Part shown: one piece after another, positions 8,154 to 14,191 of the stretch
How the letters are laid out: every line of letters starts with the position of its first letter
Numbering within the stretch: the first letter of the stretch is position 1
Assembly: GCA_038040285.1 (NCBI GenBank)
Contig: JBBPIN010000024.1
Coordinates: forward strand, 1 to 41,440
Direction of reading: 5' to 3'
Length of the DNA: 41,440 nucleotides
Source: Mayfieldus sp038040285
GTDB taxonomy: Bacteria; Actinomycetota; Thermoleophilia; Solirubrobacterales; 70-9
Notes under the pieces: generated by a model
Database searches by the model: none
What the model was told of the DNA's origin: nothing
Seen by the model: the letters and a program-made list of their open reading frames with translations, nothing else
Program-made: the position numbers and the translations under genes

Positions 8154-8531
8154 ATGACCGTTGCACGACAACGGCTCGGGCAAATCGCCGAGCAGGCGGT
8201 TGCCGAGCGGTTGGCGCTGGACGGCTGGCAGATCGTCGCTCGCAACGCCCGCACCCGATACGGCGAGCTCGACCTGATCGGGCTGGATCGCGACGCTCTG
8301 GTCTTCGTGGAGGTGAAGGCGGGCCGCTCGGGCGCCTCAAGCGGCCCGGCGCGCCCGGTCCTCGCCGTCGGCCCGGCCAAACAGCGCCGCGTCCGCACCC
8401 TCGCCCGCGCCTGGCTCGCCGGGCAGGGCTTCGTCCCGCCCCACCGCCTGATCCGCTTCGACGCGATCGGCGTCAGCTTCGATCCCGGTGGCCAGCTGAT
8501 CGATTTCGAGCACATCCGCGATGCCTTCTGA
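8154..8531 (+). CDS. YraN family (UPF0102) endonuclease-like protein
   Basis: A 125-aa protein with the restriction-endonuclease-like fold of the YraN family. GQIAEQAVAERLALDGW is the N-terminal helix, RYGELDLIGLDRDALVFVEVK is the E-x-D ... E-V-K core, and FDAIGVSF lies near the end. The start ATG at 8154 gives the usual family length. In most genomes yraN lies in line between rnhB and comM; here it is on the opposite strand between them. Its last 195 nt are antisense to the end of the rnhB reading frame. Confidence 0.85.
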   Translation: MTVARQRLGQIAEQAVAERLALDGWQIVARNARTRYGELDLIGLDRDALVFVEVKAGRSGASSGPARPVLAVGPAKQRRVRTLARAWLAGQGFVPPHRLIRFDAIGVSFDPGGQLIDFEHIRDAF

Positions 8532-9386
8532 TGATGCTGGGCGGTGCCCATCGGGCGCCGCCACAGGCGTGTCAGGCGGCGAAGCCGCCGCAATTAATTC
8601 GGACAGCTCCCCGTCCAGCGCCAGCTGCTTGTAGGCGACGGATGCGAACGAGCGCCGGTGAAGGATCGAGATCCCGTTCTTGGCGATCGCATCGCGGTGC
8701 TCGGGGGTCGAGTAGCCAACGTTCTCCTGAAATCCCCAACCCGGGTAGACGGACTCTGCCCGGTGCATGTAGCGGTCGCGACTCACCTTCGCGATCACCG
8801 AGGCGGCGGCGATCGCGGCGCTGGTCGCGTCTCCGTCGACCACCGGTCGATGGTCGACCTTGCAGCCGGGAAGCGGGAAGCCGTCGACCAGACAGGCGGC
8901 GCCGTCGCAGGCGACCCGCTCAAGCGAGCTGGCCAGAGCGTCGAGGTTGGTGTTGTGCAATCCGCGCCCGTCGATGCCCCGTACGCATCGCACCGCGACG
9001 CTGACTCTGGTCGCGGCGCGTAGGACGATGGGATAAAGCCTCTCGCGGTCCTCGCGGGTCATCTGCTTGGAGTCGTGTAGCCCGCCGAGCGCCCGGCGAT
9101 CGGAGAGGCTGAGCGTCTCGTAGTCGATCAGGACAGCGGCGGCGACCAACGGCCCGGCGAGCGAGCCACGTCCCGCCTCGTCGGCGCCCGCGACCAGCCG
9201 TGTTCCCAGCTCGCGGTCGAAGGCGAAGAGCCGCTGCGTGCGCCGCAGGCGACGGCGATGCAGCTTGCCGGGCTTGTCGCTAGAGGATCCCGATGCGGTC
9301 CGGCGGCCAGTAGGTGGCGAAGGCCTTGCCGATGAACCAGGCTTGGGGGACCGGTCCCCAGAACCGGCTGTCGTCGCTCGACCCAC
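8337..9386 (-). CDS. rnhB: Ribonuclease HII
   Basis: Cleaves the RNA strand of RNA-DNA hybrids, including single ribonucleotides in DNA. VAGADEAGRGSLAGPLVAAAV holds the catalytic DEAGRG; LHDSKQMTREDRERLY, VDGDATSAAIAAASVIAKVSRD and GYSTPEHRDAI are also conserved. Both ends are odd. No ATG, GTG or TTG lies near the expected N-terminus; the first is GTG 9386 inside lepB, so the given start is only the limit of the frame, and translation may begin at CTG 9263. At the 3' end the frame runs about 75 codons beyond the RNase HII core, through a palindromic repeat and then antisense to yraN. The functional protein probably covers about 8600-9263. Confidence 0.85.
   Translation of the reverse strand: MGRATTAGSGDRSPKPGSSARPSPPTGRRTASGSSSDKPGKLHRRRLRRTQRLFAFDRELGTRLVAGADEAGRGSLAGPLVAAAVLIDYETLSLSDRRALGGLHDSKQMTREDRERLYPIVLRAATRVSVAVRCVRGIDGRGLHNTNLDALASSLERVACDGAACLVDGFPLPGCKVDHRPVVDGDATSAAIAAASVIAKVSRDRYMHRAESVYPGWGFQENVGYSTPEHRDAIAKNGISILHRRSFASVAYKQLALDGELSELIAAASPPDTPVAAPDGHRPASSEGIADVLEIDQLATGIEADADRVEADQAVGRDEALPGEPGAGEGADAALFGRADGEDRARRAA
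8540..8597 (-). repeat. Two-hairpin palindromic repeat, copy A
   Basis: Hairpin 1 is GGCGGC-GAA-GCCGCC at 8575-8589, flanked by GCAATT. Hairpin 2 is GGCGGTGCCC-ATC-GGGCGCCGCC at 8540-8562, with one G-T pair. It shares its layout with copies at 11748, 28535 and 41250. This copy lies inside the rnhB reading frame at the end of the RNase HII core and beside the yraN stop. Confidence 0.75.
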
Positions 9387-9843
9387 GGTTGTCGCCCATC
9401 ATGAAGTAATGCCCGGCGGGAATGGTGATCGGTTTGGGCAAATTGCAGGCGCTTCCCCCGCTGCAGGGGAGGATGAAGCTCTCGTCCGCGATCTTGCCGT
9501 TCACCACCGGATGCCCGTTGCGGATCGAGAGCCGATCTCCCGGGCCGGCGACGATCCGCTTGATGAAGTTCTGGCCGTCCTTGTCGGGGGTCGGCCGGGG
9601 ACATGCCTCGTCAGGAGTCCGCGGCACTCCGCACTCGTTGCCCCGCTCCGCCCCGGCGGGCGGGTGGAAGACGACGATGTCGCCGATCGTCGGACTCGTG
9701 AATTGGTAGATGAATCGATTGACCAGGACGCGCTGGCCGATGTCGAGGGTCGGCTCCATCGACCCGGACGGGATCTGGTACGGCTTGATCAGGAAGGCCT
9801 GGATCCCCAGCGCCAGGCCCAGCGCCAGGGCGACGATCACCAC
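9280..9843 (-). CDS. lepB: Signal peptidase I
   Basis: A 187-aa membrane-bound serine protease (S26) that removes signal peptides from exported proteins. One N-terminal transmembrane helix (VIVALALGLALGIQAFLI) is followed by IPSGSMEPTL with the nucleophile Ser, FIKRIVAGPGD with the general-base Lys, and GDNRGSSDDSRFWGPV. An insert with Cys pairs (NECGVPRTPDEACP and LPCSGGSACN) lies in the periplasm-facing part. GTG 9843 is the only ordinary start; homologues usually have a few basic cytoplasmic residues before the helix, and the frame is open upstream to the rplS stop without ATG, GTG or TTG. It is downstream of rplS and upstream of rnhB. Confidence 0.93.
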   Translation of the reverse strand: MVIVALALGLALGIQAFLIKPYQIPSGSMEPTLDIGQRVLVNRFIYQFTSPTIGDIVVFHPPAGAERGNECGVPRTPDEACPRPTPDKDGQNFIKRIVAGPGDRLSIRNGHPVVNGKIADESFILPCSGGSACNLPKPITIPAGHYFMMGDNRGSSDDSRFWGPVPQAWFIGKAFATYWPPDRIGIL

Positions 9844-9893
9844 CAGCTCGATCAGACCGCCGCGAGCCGTGGACGGCTTGGAGATCGTGGGGT

Positions 9894-10469
9894 TCAGGAC
9901 TTGTCCCCTGCGCCCTCGGGTTCCTCAGGCTCCTCGGCTGCGTCGGTCTGCTCAGCTTCGGGCTGCTCGGCTTCGGCTTGCTCGGTCTCCGCCTCTCCCT
10001 CGGCCTCCTCCCCTTCGGCCTCGTCCTCCGGCCCCTCTACGACCTCGGCGCTCTGGCCAACGCCCTCGGAGTCCAGCGCCTCGGCTTCCTCGGGCGGCGC
10101 GGCGAGGATCTCCTCGTCGATCCCCCAGCGGCGCTCCGATACCCGCGCGCGCTTGCCGACCCGGCCCCGCAGGTAATAGAGCTTGGCCCGACGCACGTCG
10201 CCGCGCGCCGCCACCTCGAGCCGCTCGATCTTGGGTGAGTGCAGGGGAAAGGTCCTCTCGACGCCGACCCCGAACGACTGCTTGCGCACCGTGAAGGTCT
10301 CGCGCGCCCCGTTCCCCTGGCGCTTCAGAACGACCCCCTCGAAGACCTGTGTGCGCCGGCGGGTGCCCTCGATCACCTGGAAGTGGACACGGACCCGGTC
10401 ACCTGGCCCAAAGGCAGGAAGGTTCGCCTTCAGCTGGCGGCGCTCGATGCTGTCGATGATGCTGCTCAT
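9894..10469 (-). CDS. rplS: 50S ribosomal protein bL19 with acidic C-terminal tail
   Basis: A 191-aa protein. Residues 1-116 are an ordinary bL19 (FGPGDRVRVHFQVIEGTRRR, VFEGVVLKRQG, ERTFPLHSPKIERLEVA, AKLYYLRGRVGKRARV), which sits at the 30S-50S interface. The remaining 75 residues are almost wholly Glu, Ala, Gln, Pro and Asp, a low-complexity acidic tail not present in standard bL19 (about 115-120 aa). There is no Shine-Dalgarno sequence just before the ATG. A strong terminator-like hairpin stands between trmD and this gene, so its expression may be uncoupled from, or attenuated relative to, trmD. Confidence 0.95.
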   Translation of the reverse strand: MSSIIDSIERRQLKANLPAFGPGDRVRVHFQVIEGTRRRTQVFEGVVLKRQGNGARETFTVRKQSFGVGVERTFPLHSPKIERLEVAARGDVRRAKLYYLRGRVGKRARVSERRWGIDEEILAAPPEEAEALDSEGVGQSAEVVEGPEDEAEGEEAEGEAETEQAEAEQPEAEQTDAAEEPEEPEGAGDKS

Positions 10470-10513
10470 GGAGAGTGCGCGCGGGGATGGCGGTTGCGCG
10501 CGGGTGGCGGCCG

Positions 10514-10540
10514 AAAAATCGCGCGTGGCCGCACGCGCGA
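10514..10540 (-). terminator. Intrinsic terminator or attenuator between trmD and rplS
   Basis: On the minus strand the sequence is a perfect 9-bp stem, TCGCGCGTG and CACGCGCGA, with a CGGC loop, followed directly by TTTTT. It lies 19 nt after the trmD stop and 44 nt before the rplS start. The form is that of a factor-independent terminator. TAGGAT on the same strand (10549-10554) could start a short leader just ahead of it, which would make it an attenuator for rplS. Confidence 0.75.
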
Positions 10541-10558
10541 GGCGGCAATCCTAGCGAC

Positions 10559-11242
10559 TCAGCTCCGCCCGGACGCGCCGCGCAGAGCTTCGGCACGTTG
10601 CTTGCTTTGCTGCAGTCGCCACTCCCGCACCCGTTCGTGGTCGCCGGAGACCAGCACCTCGGGCACCTCCCAGCCCCGATAGCTGGGCGGACGCGTGTAG
10701 TGCGGATACTCGGGGGCCTCGCCGAGGACCTCGCTGAACGACTCCTCGACCGCGCTCTCGGCCGAGCCCAGGGCGCCGGGCAGCTTGCGGATCACGGCGT
10801 CGGCGACCACCATCGCGGCCAGCTCGCCGCCGGCGAGCACGTAGCGGCCGATCGAGACCTCGTCGTCGGCTAGGTGGTCGTGGACCCGCTGGTCAAAGCC
10901 CTCGTAGCGCCCGCAGAGCAGGGTCAGCGCGGGCTCGGCTGCCAGCTCCCGCACCAGGGCATCATCGAGCAACCGTCCGGCGGGCCCCAGCACGACGATC
11001 CGCGGTCGCCCGCCGTCGCTGTAGGCCGCCTCCAACGCGGCGTCGACGACGTCGACCCGCAGCACCATGCCGGCACCGCCGCCGTATGGCGCGTCGTCGA
11101 CCTTGCCGGCACCGAGCGGCGTCGTGTCGCGGTAGTTGAAGAGCCGCAGCTCGCTTCCCGCCTCGACCGCGTTGCGCACCGGCCGCTGGGAGCGGAACCA
11201 ATCGAAGGCCTCGGGGAAGAGGGTGAATACGTCGAGCTTCAA
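10559..11242 (-). CDS. trmD: tRNA (guanine-N1)-methyltransferase
   Basis: A 227-aa SPOUT-class enzyme that methylates G37 of tRNAs reading CNN codons, using AdoMet, and so prevents frameshifting. LDVFTLFPEAFDWF at the start, PYGGGAGMVLRVD, and the knot region LLCGRYEGFDQRVHDHLADDEVSIG with YVLAGGELAAMVVADAV are all conserved. It starts with TTG, overlapping the khpA stop as TTGA. In most bacteria rimM stands between the KH gene and trmD; here it is absent. Confidence 0.95.
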   Translation of the reverse strand: MKLDVFTLFPEAFDWFRSQRPVRNAVEAGSELRLFNYRDTTPLGAGKVDDAPYGGGAGMVLRVDVVDAALEAAYSDGGRPRIVVLGPAGRLLDDALVRELAAEPALTLLCGRYEGFDQRVHDHLADDEVSIGRYVLAGGELAAMVVADAVIRKLPGALGSAESAVEESFSEVLGEAPEYPHYTRPPSYRGWEVPEVLVSGDHERVREWRLQQSKQRAEALRGASGRS

Positions 11243-11469
11243 TCGAGGATGTCGACGATGACCCGGCGCTCCTGCTTGACCGCCGCCGCCTTAGCCACCG
11301 ACCGCAATGCGTTGGCGACCCGCCCGCCCTTGCCGATCACCCGTCCGAGGTCGTCGTCGGCGACCGTGATCTCGTAGACCAGGTCACCGTCCTCATCCAA
11401 CTCCTCGACCTCCACCGCGCCCGGGTCCTCGACCAGGGCGCAGGTCAGGAACTCCAGCAGGTCCTTCAC
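11239..11469 (-). CDS. khpA: KH-domain RNA-binding protein (KhpA/YlqC family)
   Basis: A 76-aa protein made of a single type-II KH domain. KDLLEFLTCALVEDPGAVEV is followed by VIGKGGRVANALRSVAKAAA, whose GKGG loop contacts RNA, and VIVDILD. KhpA usually pairs with the Jag/KhpB protein and affects RNA metabolism and cell-envelope processes. The GTG start overlaps the rpsP stop (GTGA), and its stop overlaps the TTG of trmD, so rpsP, khpA and trmD are probably translationally coupled. Confidence 0.92.
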   Translation of the reverse strand: MKDLLEFLTCALVEDPGAVEVEELDEDGDLVYEITVADDDLGRVIGKGGRVANALRSVAKAAAVKQERRVIVDILD

Positions 11470-11723
11470 TTGGTGCCGGTCGCCTCGATGCCCTTGGTGC
11501 GCAGCAGCTTGGCGGCAGTCTGCGAGGGCTGGGCGCCGCGTTCGAGCCAGTGGCGGGCGCGCTCCTCGTCGACCACGATCAGCGAGGGCTCGGTCTGCGG
11601 GTTGTAGCGACCGATGGTCTCGATCGTGCGCCCGTCGCGAGGCGAGCGCTTGTCGGCGACGACGATTCGCCAGATCGGGTTCTTGTTCGAACCCACCCTT
11701 CTGAGCCTGATTCGCACTGACAT
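11466..11723 (-). CDS. rpsP: 30S ribosomal protein bS16
   Basis: An 85-aa ribosomal protein of the small-subunit body. MSVRIRLRRVGSNKNPIWRI and VADKRSPRDGRTIETIGRYN are diagnostic. The ATG at 11723 is the family start; the frame is open upstream only through the palindromic repeat that separates this gene from ffh. It is the first gene of rpsP-khpA-trmD. Confidence 0.96.
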   Translation of the reverse strand: MSVRIRLRRVGSNKNPIWRIVVADKRSPRDGRTIETIGRYNPQTEPSLIVVDEERARHWLERGAQPSQTAAKLLRTKGIEATGTK

Positions 11724-11747
11724 GAGTTGCGAGAGGGTACAGGGAGA

Positions 11748-11803
11748 CAATTGCGGCGGCTCCGCCGCCTGCCACGACCGTGCCGGCGCGCAATGCGCCG
11801 GCA
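11748..11803 (+). repeat. Two-hairpin palindromic repeat, copy B
   Basis: After CAATTGC, hairpin 1 is GGCGGC-TCC-GCCGCC (11755-11769). Hairpin 2 is TGCCGGCGC-GCAAT-GCGCCGGCA (11781-11803), a perfect 9-bp stem. It lies between the ffh stop and the rpsP start. Confidence 0.75.
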
Positions 11804-11811
11804 AGCACCTA

Positions 11812-13146
11812 TTAGCGCATGCCCTTCATCAGCTGCTGCGGGTCGGGCATCTTGCCCGAGGCCATCTGCTTCATCAGCTTGCGCATGTTCCCGAACTGCT
11901 TCACGAGCTGGTTGACGTGCTGCACCTTGACCCCAGCGCCGGCGGCAATCCGCTTGCGCCGCGAGCCGTTGATCATCTCCGGATTGCGGCGCTCCTCAGG
12001 AGTCATCGAGAGGATGATCGCCTCGACCCGATCCAGCTCGCCCTCGTCGACGTCGACGTCCTTCATCCCCTTCATCGCACCCATGCCGGGCAGCATCCCG
12101 AGCAGGTTGCCCATCGGGCCCATGCGCCGCACCTGGCGCATCTGCTGGAGGAAGTCCTCGAGCGTGAACTGCTCGCGGCGCATTTTCTCCTGCATGTCCA
12201 CGGCCTGCTCGGCGTCGACTTCCTTCTCGGCCTTCTCGATCAGGCTCAGCACATCGCCCATGCCGAGGATGCGGCCCGCCATCCGGTCCGGGTGAAAGCG
12301 CTCGAAGTCCTCGAGCTTCTCGCCCGTCGACGCGTAGAGGATCGGCTTGCCCGTCACCGCCTTGACCGAGAGCGCCGCGCCTCCGCGGGCGTCCCCGTCC
12401 AGCTTCGTCATCACCACCCCATCGAACTCGGCGGCCTCCGAGAACGCCTCGGCGACCCCGACTGCGTCCTGGCCGGTCATCGCGTCTACCACCAGCAGCA
12501 CGTCGTGCGGCTTGGTCCGCTTGCGGATCTTCGCCAGCTCGTCCATCAGCTCGTCGTCGATGTGCAGGCGGCCGGCGGTATCGACGATCAGCGCGTCGCG
12601 ATCCTCCGCCTTGGCCTGCCCGACCGCCCACTCGGCGATGTCGACCGGGTCGCGCTCGGTCCCTTGCTGGTAGACGTGGGCGCCGGCCTGCTCGCCGACC
12701 GTGACCAGCTGGTCGACCGCCGCCGGCCGGTAGACGTCGCAGGCGGCCAGCGCGACGTCCTTGCCGCCTTCTGCCAGGTGTTTGGCAAGCTTCGCGCAGG
12801 CGGTCGTCTTGCCCGAGCCCTGAAGCCCCGCCATCAGGATCACCGTCGGCCCGCTGGAGGCAAACGCGATCTCGCGTGAGGCACCGCCCATCACCGCCGC
12901 CAGCTCCTCGTTGACGATCTTGGTCACCTGCAGGCCGGGGTCAATGCTCTGCATCACATCCGCCCCCATGCAGCGCTCCTTGACCGTCGAGGTGAACGCC
13001 TTTACGACCTTGAAGTTGACGTCGGCCTCGAGCAGCGCGAGGCGGATCTCGCGCATCGCGCGGTCGATGTCCTCCTCGGACAACTTGCCGCGCGAGCGCA
13101 CCTCCGACAGCGTCGCCTGCAGGCGCTCGCCGAGTTGGTCGAACAT
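11812..13146 (-). CDS. ffh: Signal recognition particle protein Ffh
   Basis: A 444-aa GTPase that, with SRP RNA, binds signal sequences on ribosomes and delivers them to FtsY. The N domain (about 1-90) begins MFDQLGERLQATLSEVRSRG. The G domain has GLQGSGKTTACAKLA, DVYRPAAVDQL, VDTAGRLHID and TKLDGDARGGAALS. The methionine-rich M domain (about 300-444) includes FLQQMRQVRRMGPMGNLLGM and ends MASGKMPDPQQLMKGMR. TAAGCT, which contains the ftsY stop, lies 6 nt before its ATG, and it starts 9 nt after ftsY ends. Confidence 0.97.
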   Translation of the reverse strand: MFDQLGERLQATLSEVRSRGKLSEEDIDRAMREIRLALLEADVNFKVVKAFTSTVKERCMGADVMQSIDPGLQVTKIVNEELAAVMGGASREIAFASSGPTVILMAGLQGSGKTTACAKLAKHLAEGGKDVALAACDVYRPAAVDQLVTVGEQAGAHVYQQGTERDPVDIAEWAVGQAKAEDRDALIVDTAGRLHIDDELMDELAKIRKRTKPHDVLLVVDAMTGQDAVGVAEAFSEAAEFDGVVMTKLDGDARGGAALSVKAVTGKPILYASTGEKLEDFERFHPDRMAGRILGMGDVLSLIEKAEKEVDAEQAVDMQEKMRREQFTLEDFLQQMRQVRRMGPMGNLLGMLPGMGAMKGMKDVDVDEGELDRVEAIILSMTPEERRNPEMINGSRRKRIAAGAGVKVQHVNQLVKQFGNMRKLMKQMASGKMPDPQQLMKGMR

Positions 13147-13155
13147 GGAGCCAGC

Positions 13156-14157
13156 TTAGGGTGCGAGCAACGCCCGCGCGAAATCAGGCGGGTCGAACGG
13201 CCGCAGGTCCTCGAGACTCTCCCCGATGCCGATCAGCTTCACCGGCGTCTCCAGCTCCCTGGCAATTGCGAGCGTGATGCCGCCTTTGGCGGTGCCGTCG
13301 AGCTTCGTCAGCACGATGCCGGAGACGTCGACCGCGTCGGCAAACGCCTGCGCCTGGCGCAGGCCGTTCTGCCCGGTGGTGGCGTCGATCGTGATCAGCG
13401 TCTCGTGCGGGGCGCCGTCGAGGCGCTTGCCGATCACCCGCCGCACCTTTGCAAGCTCGTCCATCAGGTTGCCCTGCGTCTGCAGGCGCCCGGCGGTGTC
13501 GACGATCACCACGTCGGCGCCGCGGGCCTCGGCCGCCTCGACCGCGTCATATGCGACGGCGCCGGGGTCGGACCCGGGGGCCGAGCGGACGATCTGGGCG
13601 CCGGCGCGCTCCGCCCATTCGGCGAGCTGCTCGACCGCCGCCGCACGGAAGGTGTCCGCGGCGGCGATGATCACGTCCAGCTCCAGCTCGCGGGCCAGGT
13701 GCCAGGCGACCTTGCCGATCGTCGTCGTCTTGCCGGTCCCGTTGACCCCGACCATCATCAGCACCGCCGGCTGCGCCGAGAGGTCGATGCGCGGCTCGCC
13801 GACCGCCGCCAGCTCGGCGACGATCTCGATCAGCCGTTCCTGCACCGCCGCGCCCTCGGCAGGCACCGAGCCCGACTCCACGTCGCGCTCCAGCCGCTCG
13901 ACGACTTCGGCCGTGGTCGGGGCTCCGACGTCGGCGAGAATCAGCAGCTCCTCAAGTCGCTCCCAGGTCTCCTCGTCGATGCGGTCGAAGATGCTGGCCG
14001 AGATCTCCTCGGCCAGCGCCTGGCGGCTGCGGGCGAGGCTCTGGCGCAAACGGCGGAAGACGCCCTGGGGCTCTTCGGTCTCCCCGACGGCCTCGGCGCC
14101 AGGCTCGGGGACCTCACGGTCGCCGAGGTCGAAGATTTCGTGCCAGCTCACCGCCAT
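13156..14157 (-). CDS. ftsY: Signal recognition particle receptor FtsY
   Basis: A 333-aa SRP-family GTPase, the membrane-associated receptor for SRP. The acidic A domain is short (about the first 30 residues: FDLGDREVPEPGAEAVGETEE). The NG domain has GVNGTGKTTTIGKVAWHL, DTFRAAAVEQL, VDTAGRLQTQGNLMDELAKV, TKLDGTAKGG and GIGESLEDLRPFDP. The start ATG has TAGCCT 9 nt upstream. Its partner ffh follows after 9 nt and smc precedes it by 34 nt. Confidence 0.96.
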   Translation of the reverse strand: MAVSWHEIFDLGDREVPEPGAEAVGETEEPQGVFRRLRQSLARSRQALAEEISASIFDRIDEETWERLEELLILADVGAPTTAEVVERLERDVESGSVPAEGAAVQERLIEIVAELAAVGEPRIDLSAQPAVLMMVGVNGTGKTTTIGKVAWHLARELELDVIIAAADTFRAAAVEQLAEWAERAGAQIVRSAPGSDPGAVAYDAVEAAEARGADVVIVDTAGRLQTQGNLMDELAKVRRVIGKRLDGAPHETLITIDATTGQNGLRQAQAFADAVDVSGIVLTKLDGTAKGGITLAIARELETPVKLIGIGESLEDLRPFDPPDFARALLAP

Positions 14158-14166
14158 CGCCGCGGC

Positions 14167-14172
14167 AGGCTA
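14167..14172 (-). promoter_or_regulatory. Candidate -10 element (TAGCCT), leaderless ftsY promoter
   Basis: TAGCCT on the minus strand ends 9 nt before the ftsY ATG, in the 34-nt gap after smc. It could give ftsY-ffh a promoter separate from smc. Confidence 0.35.
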
Positions 14173-14191
14173 GCGCCCGAACAACCCGGGA

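Noticed and set aside
9978..10238. Plus-strand leucine-rich open frame that looks like a membrane protein
   Set aside because: It is antisense to the Glu-rich tail of bL19; Glu codons read backwards give Leu codons.
13147..13158. Confident promoter for ffh from TAAGCT
   Set aside because: The TA is part of the ftsY stop codon TAA, so the match may be accidental; counted only as a weak member of the TANNNT set and not listed as a feature.
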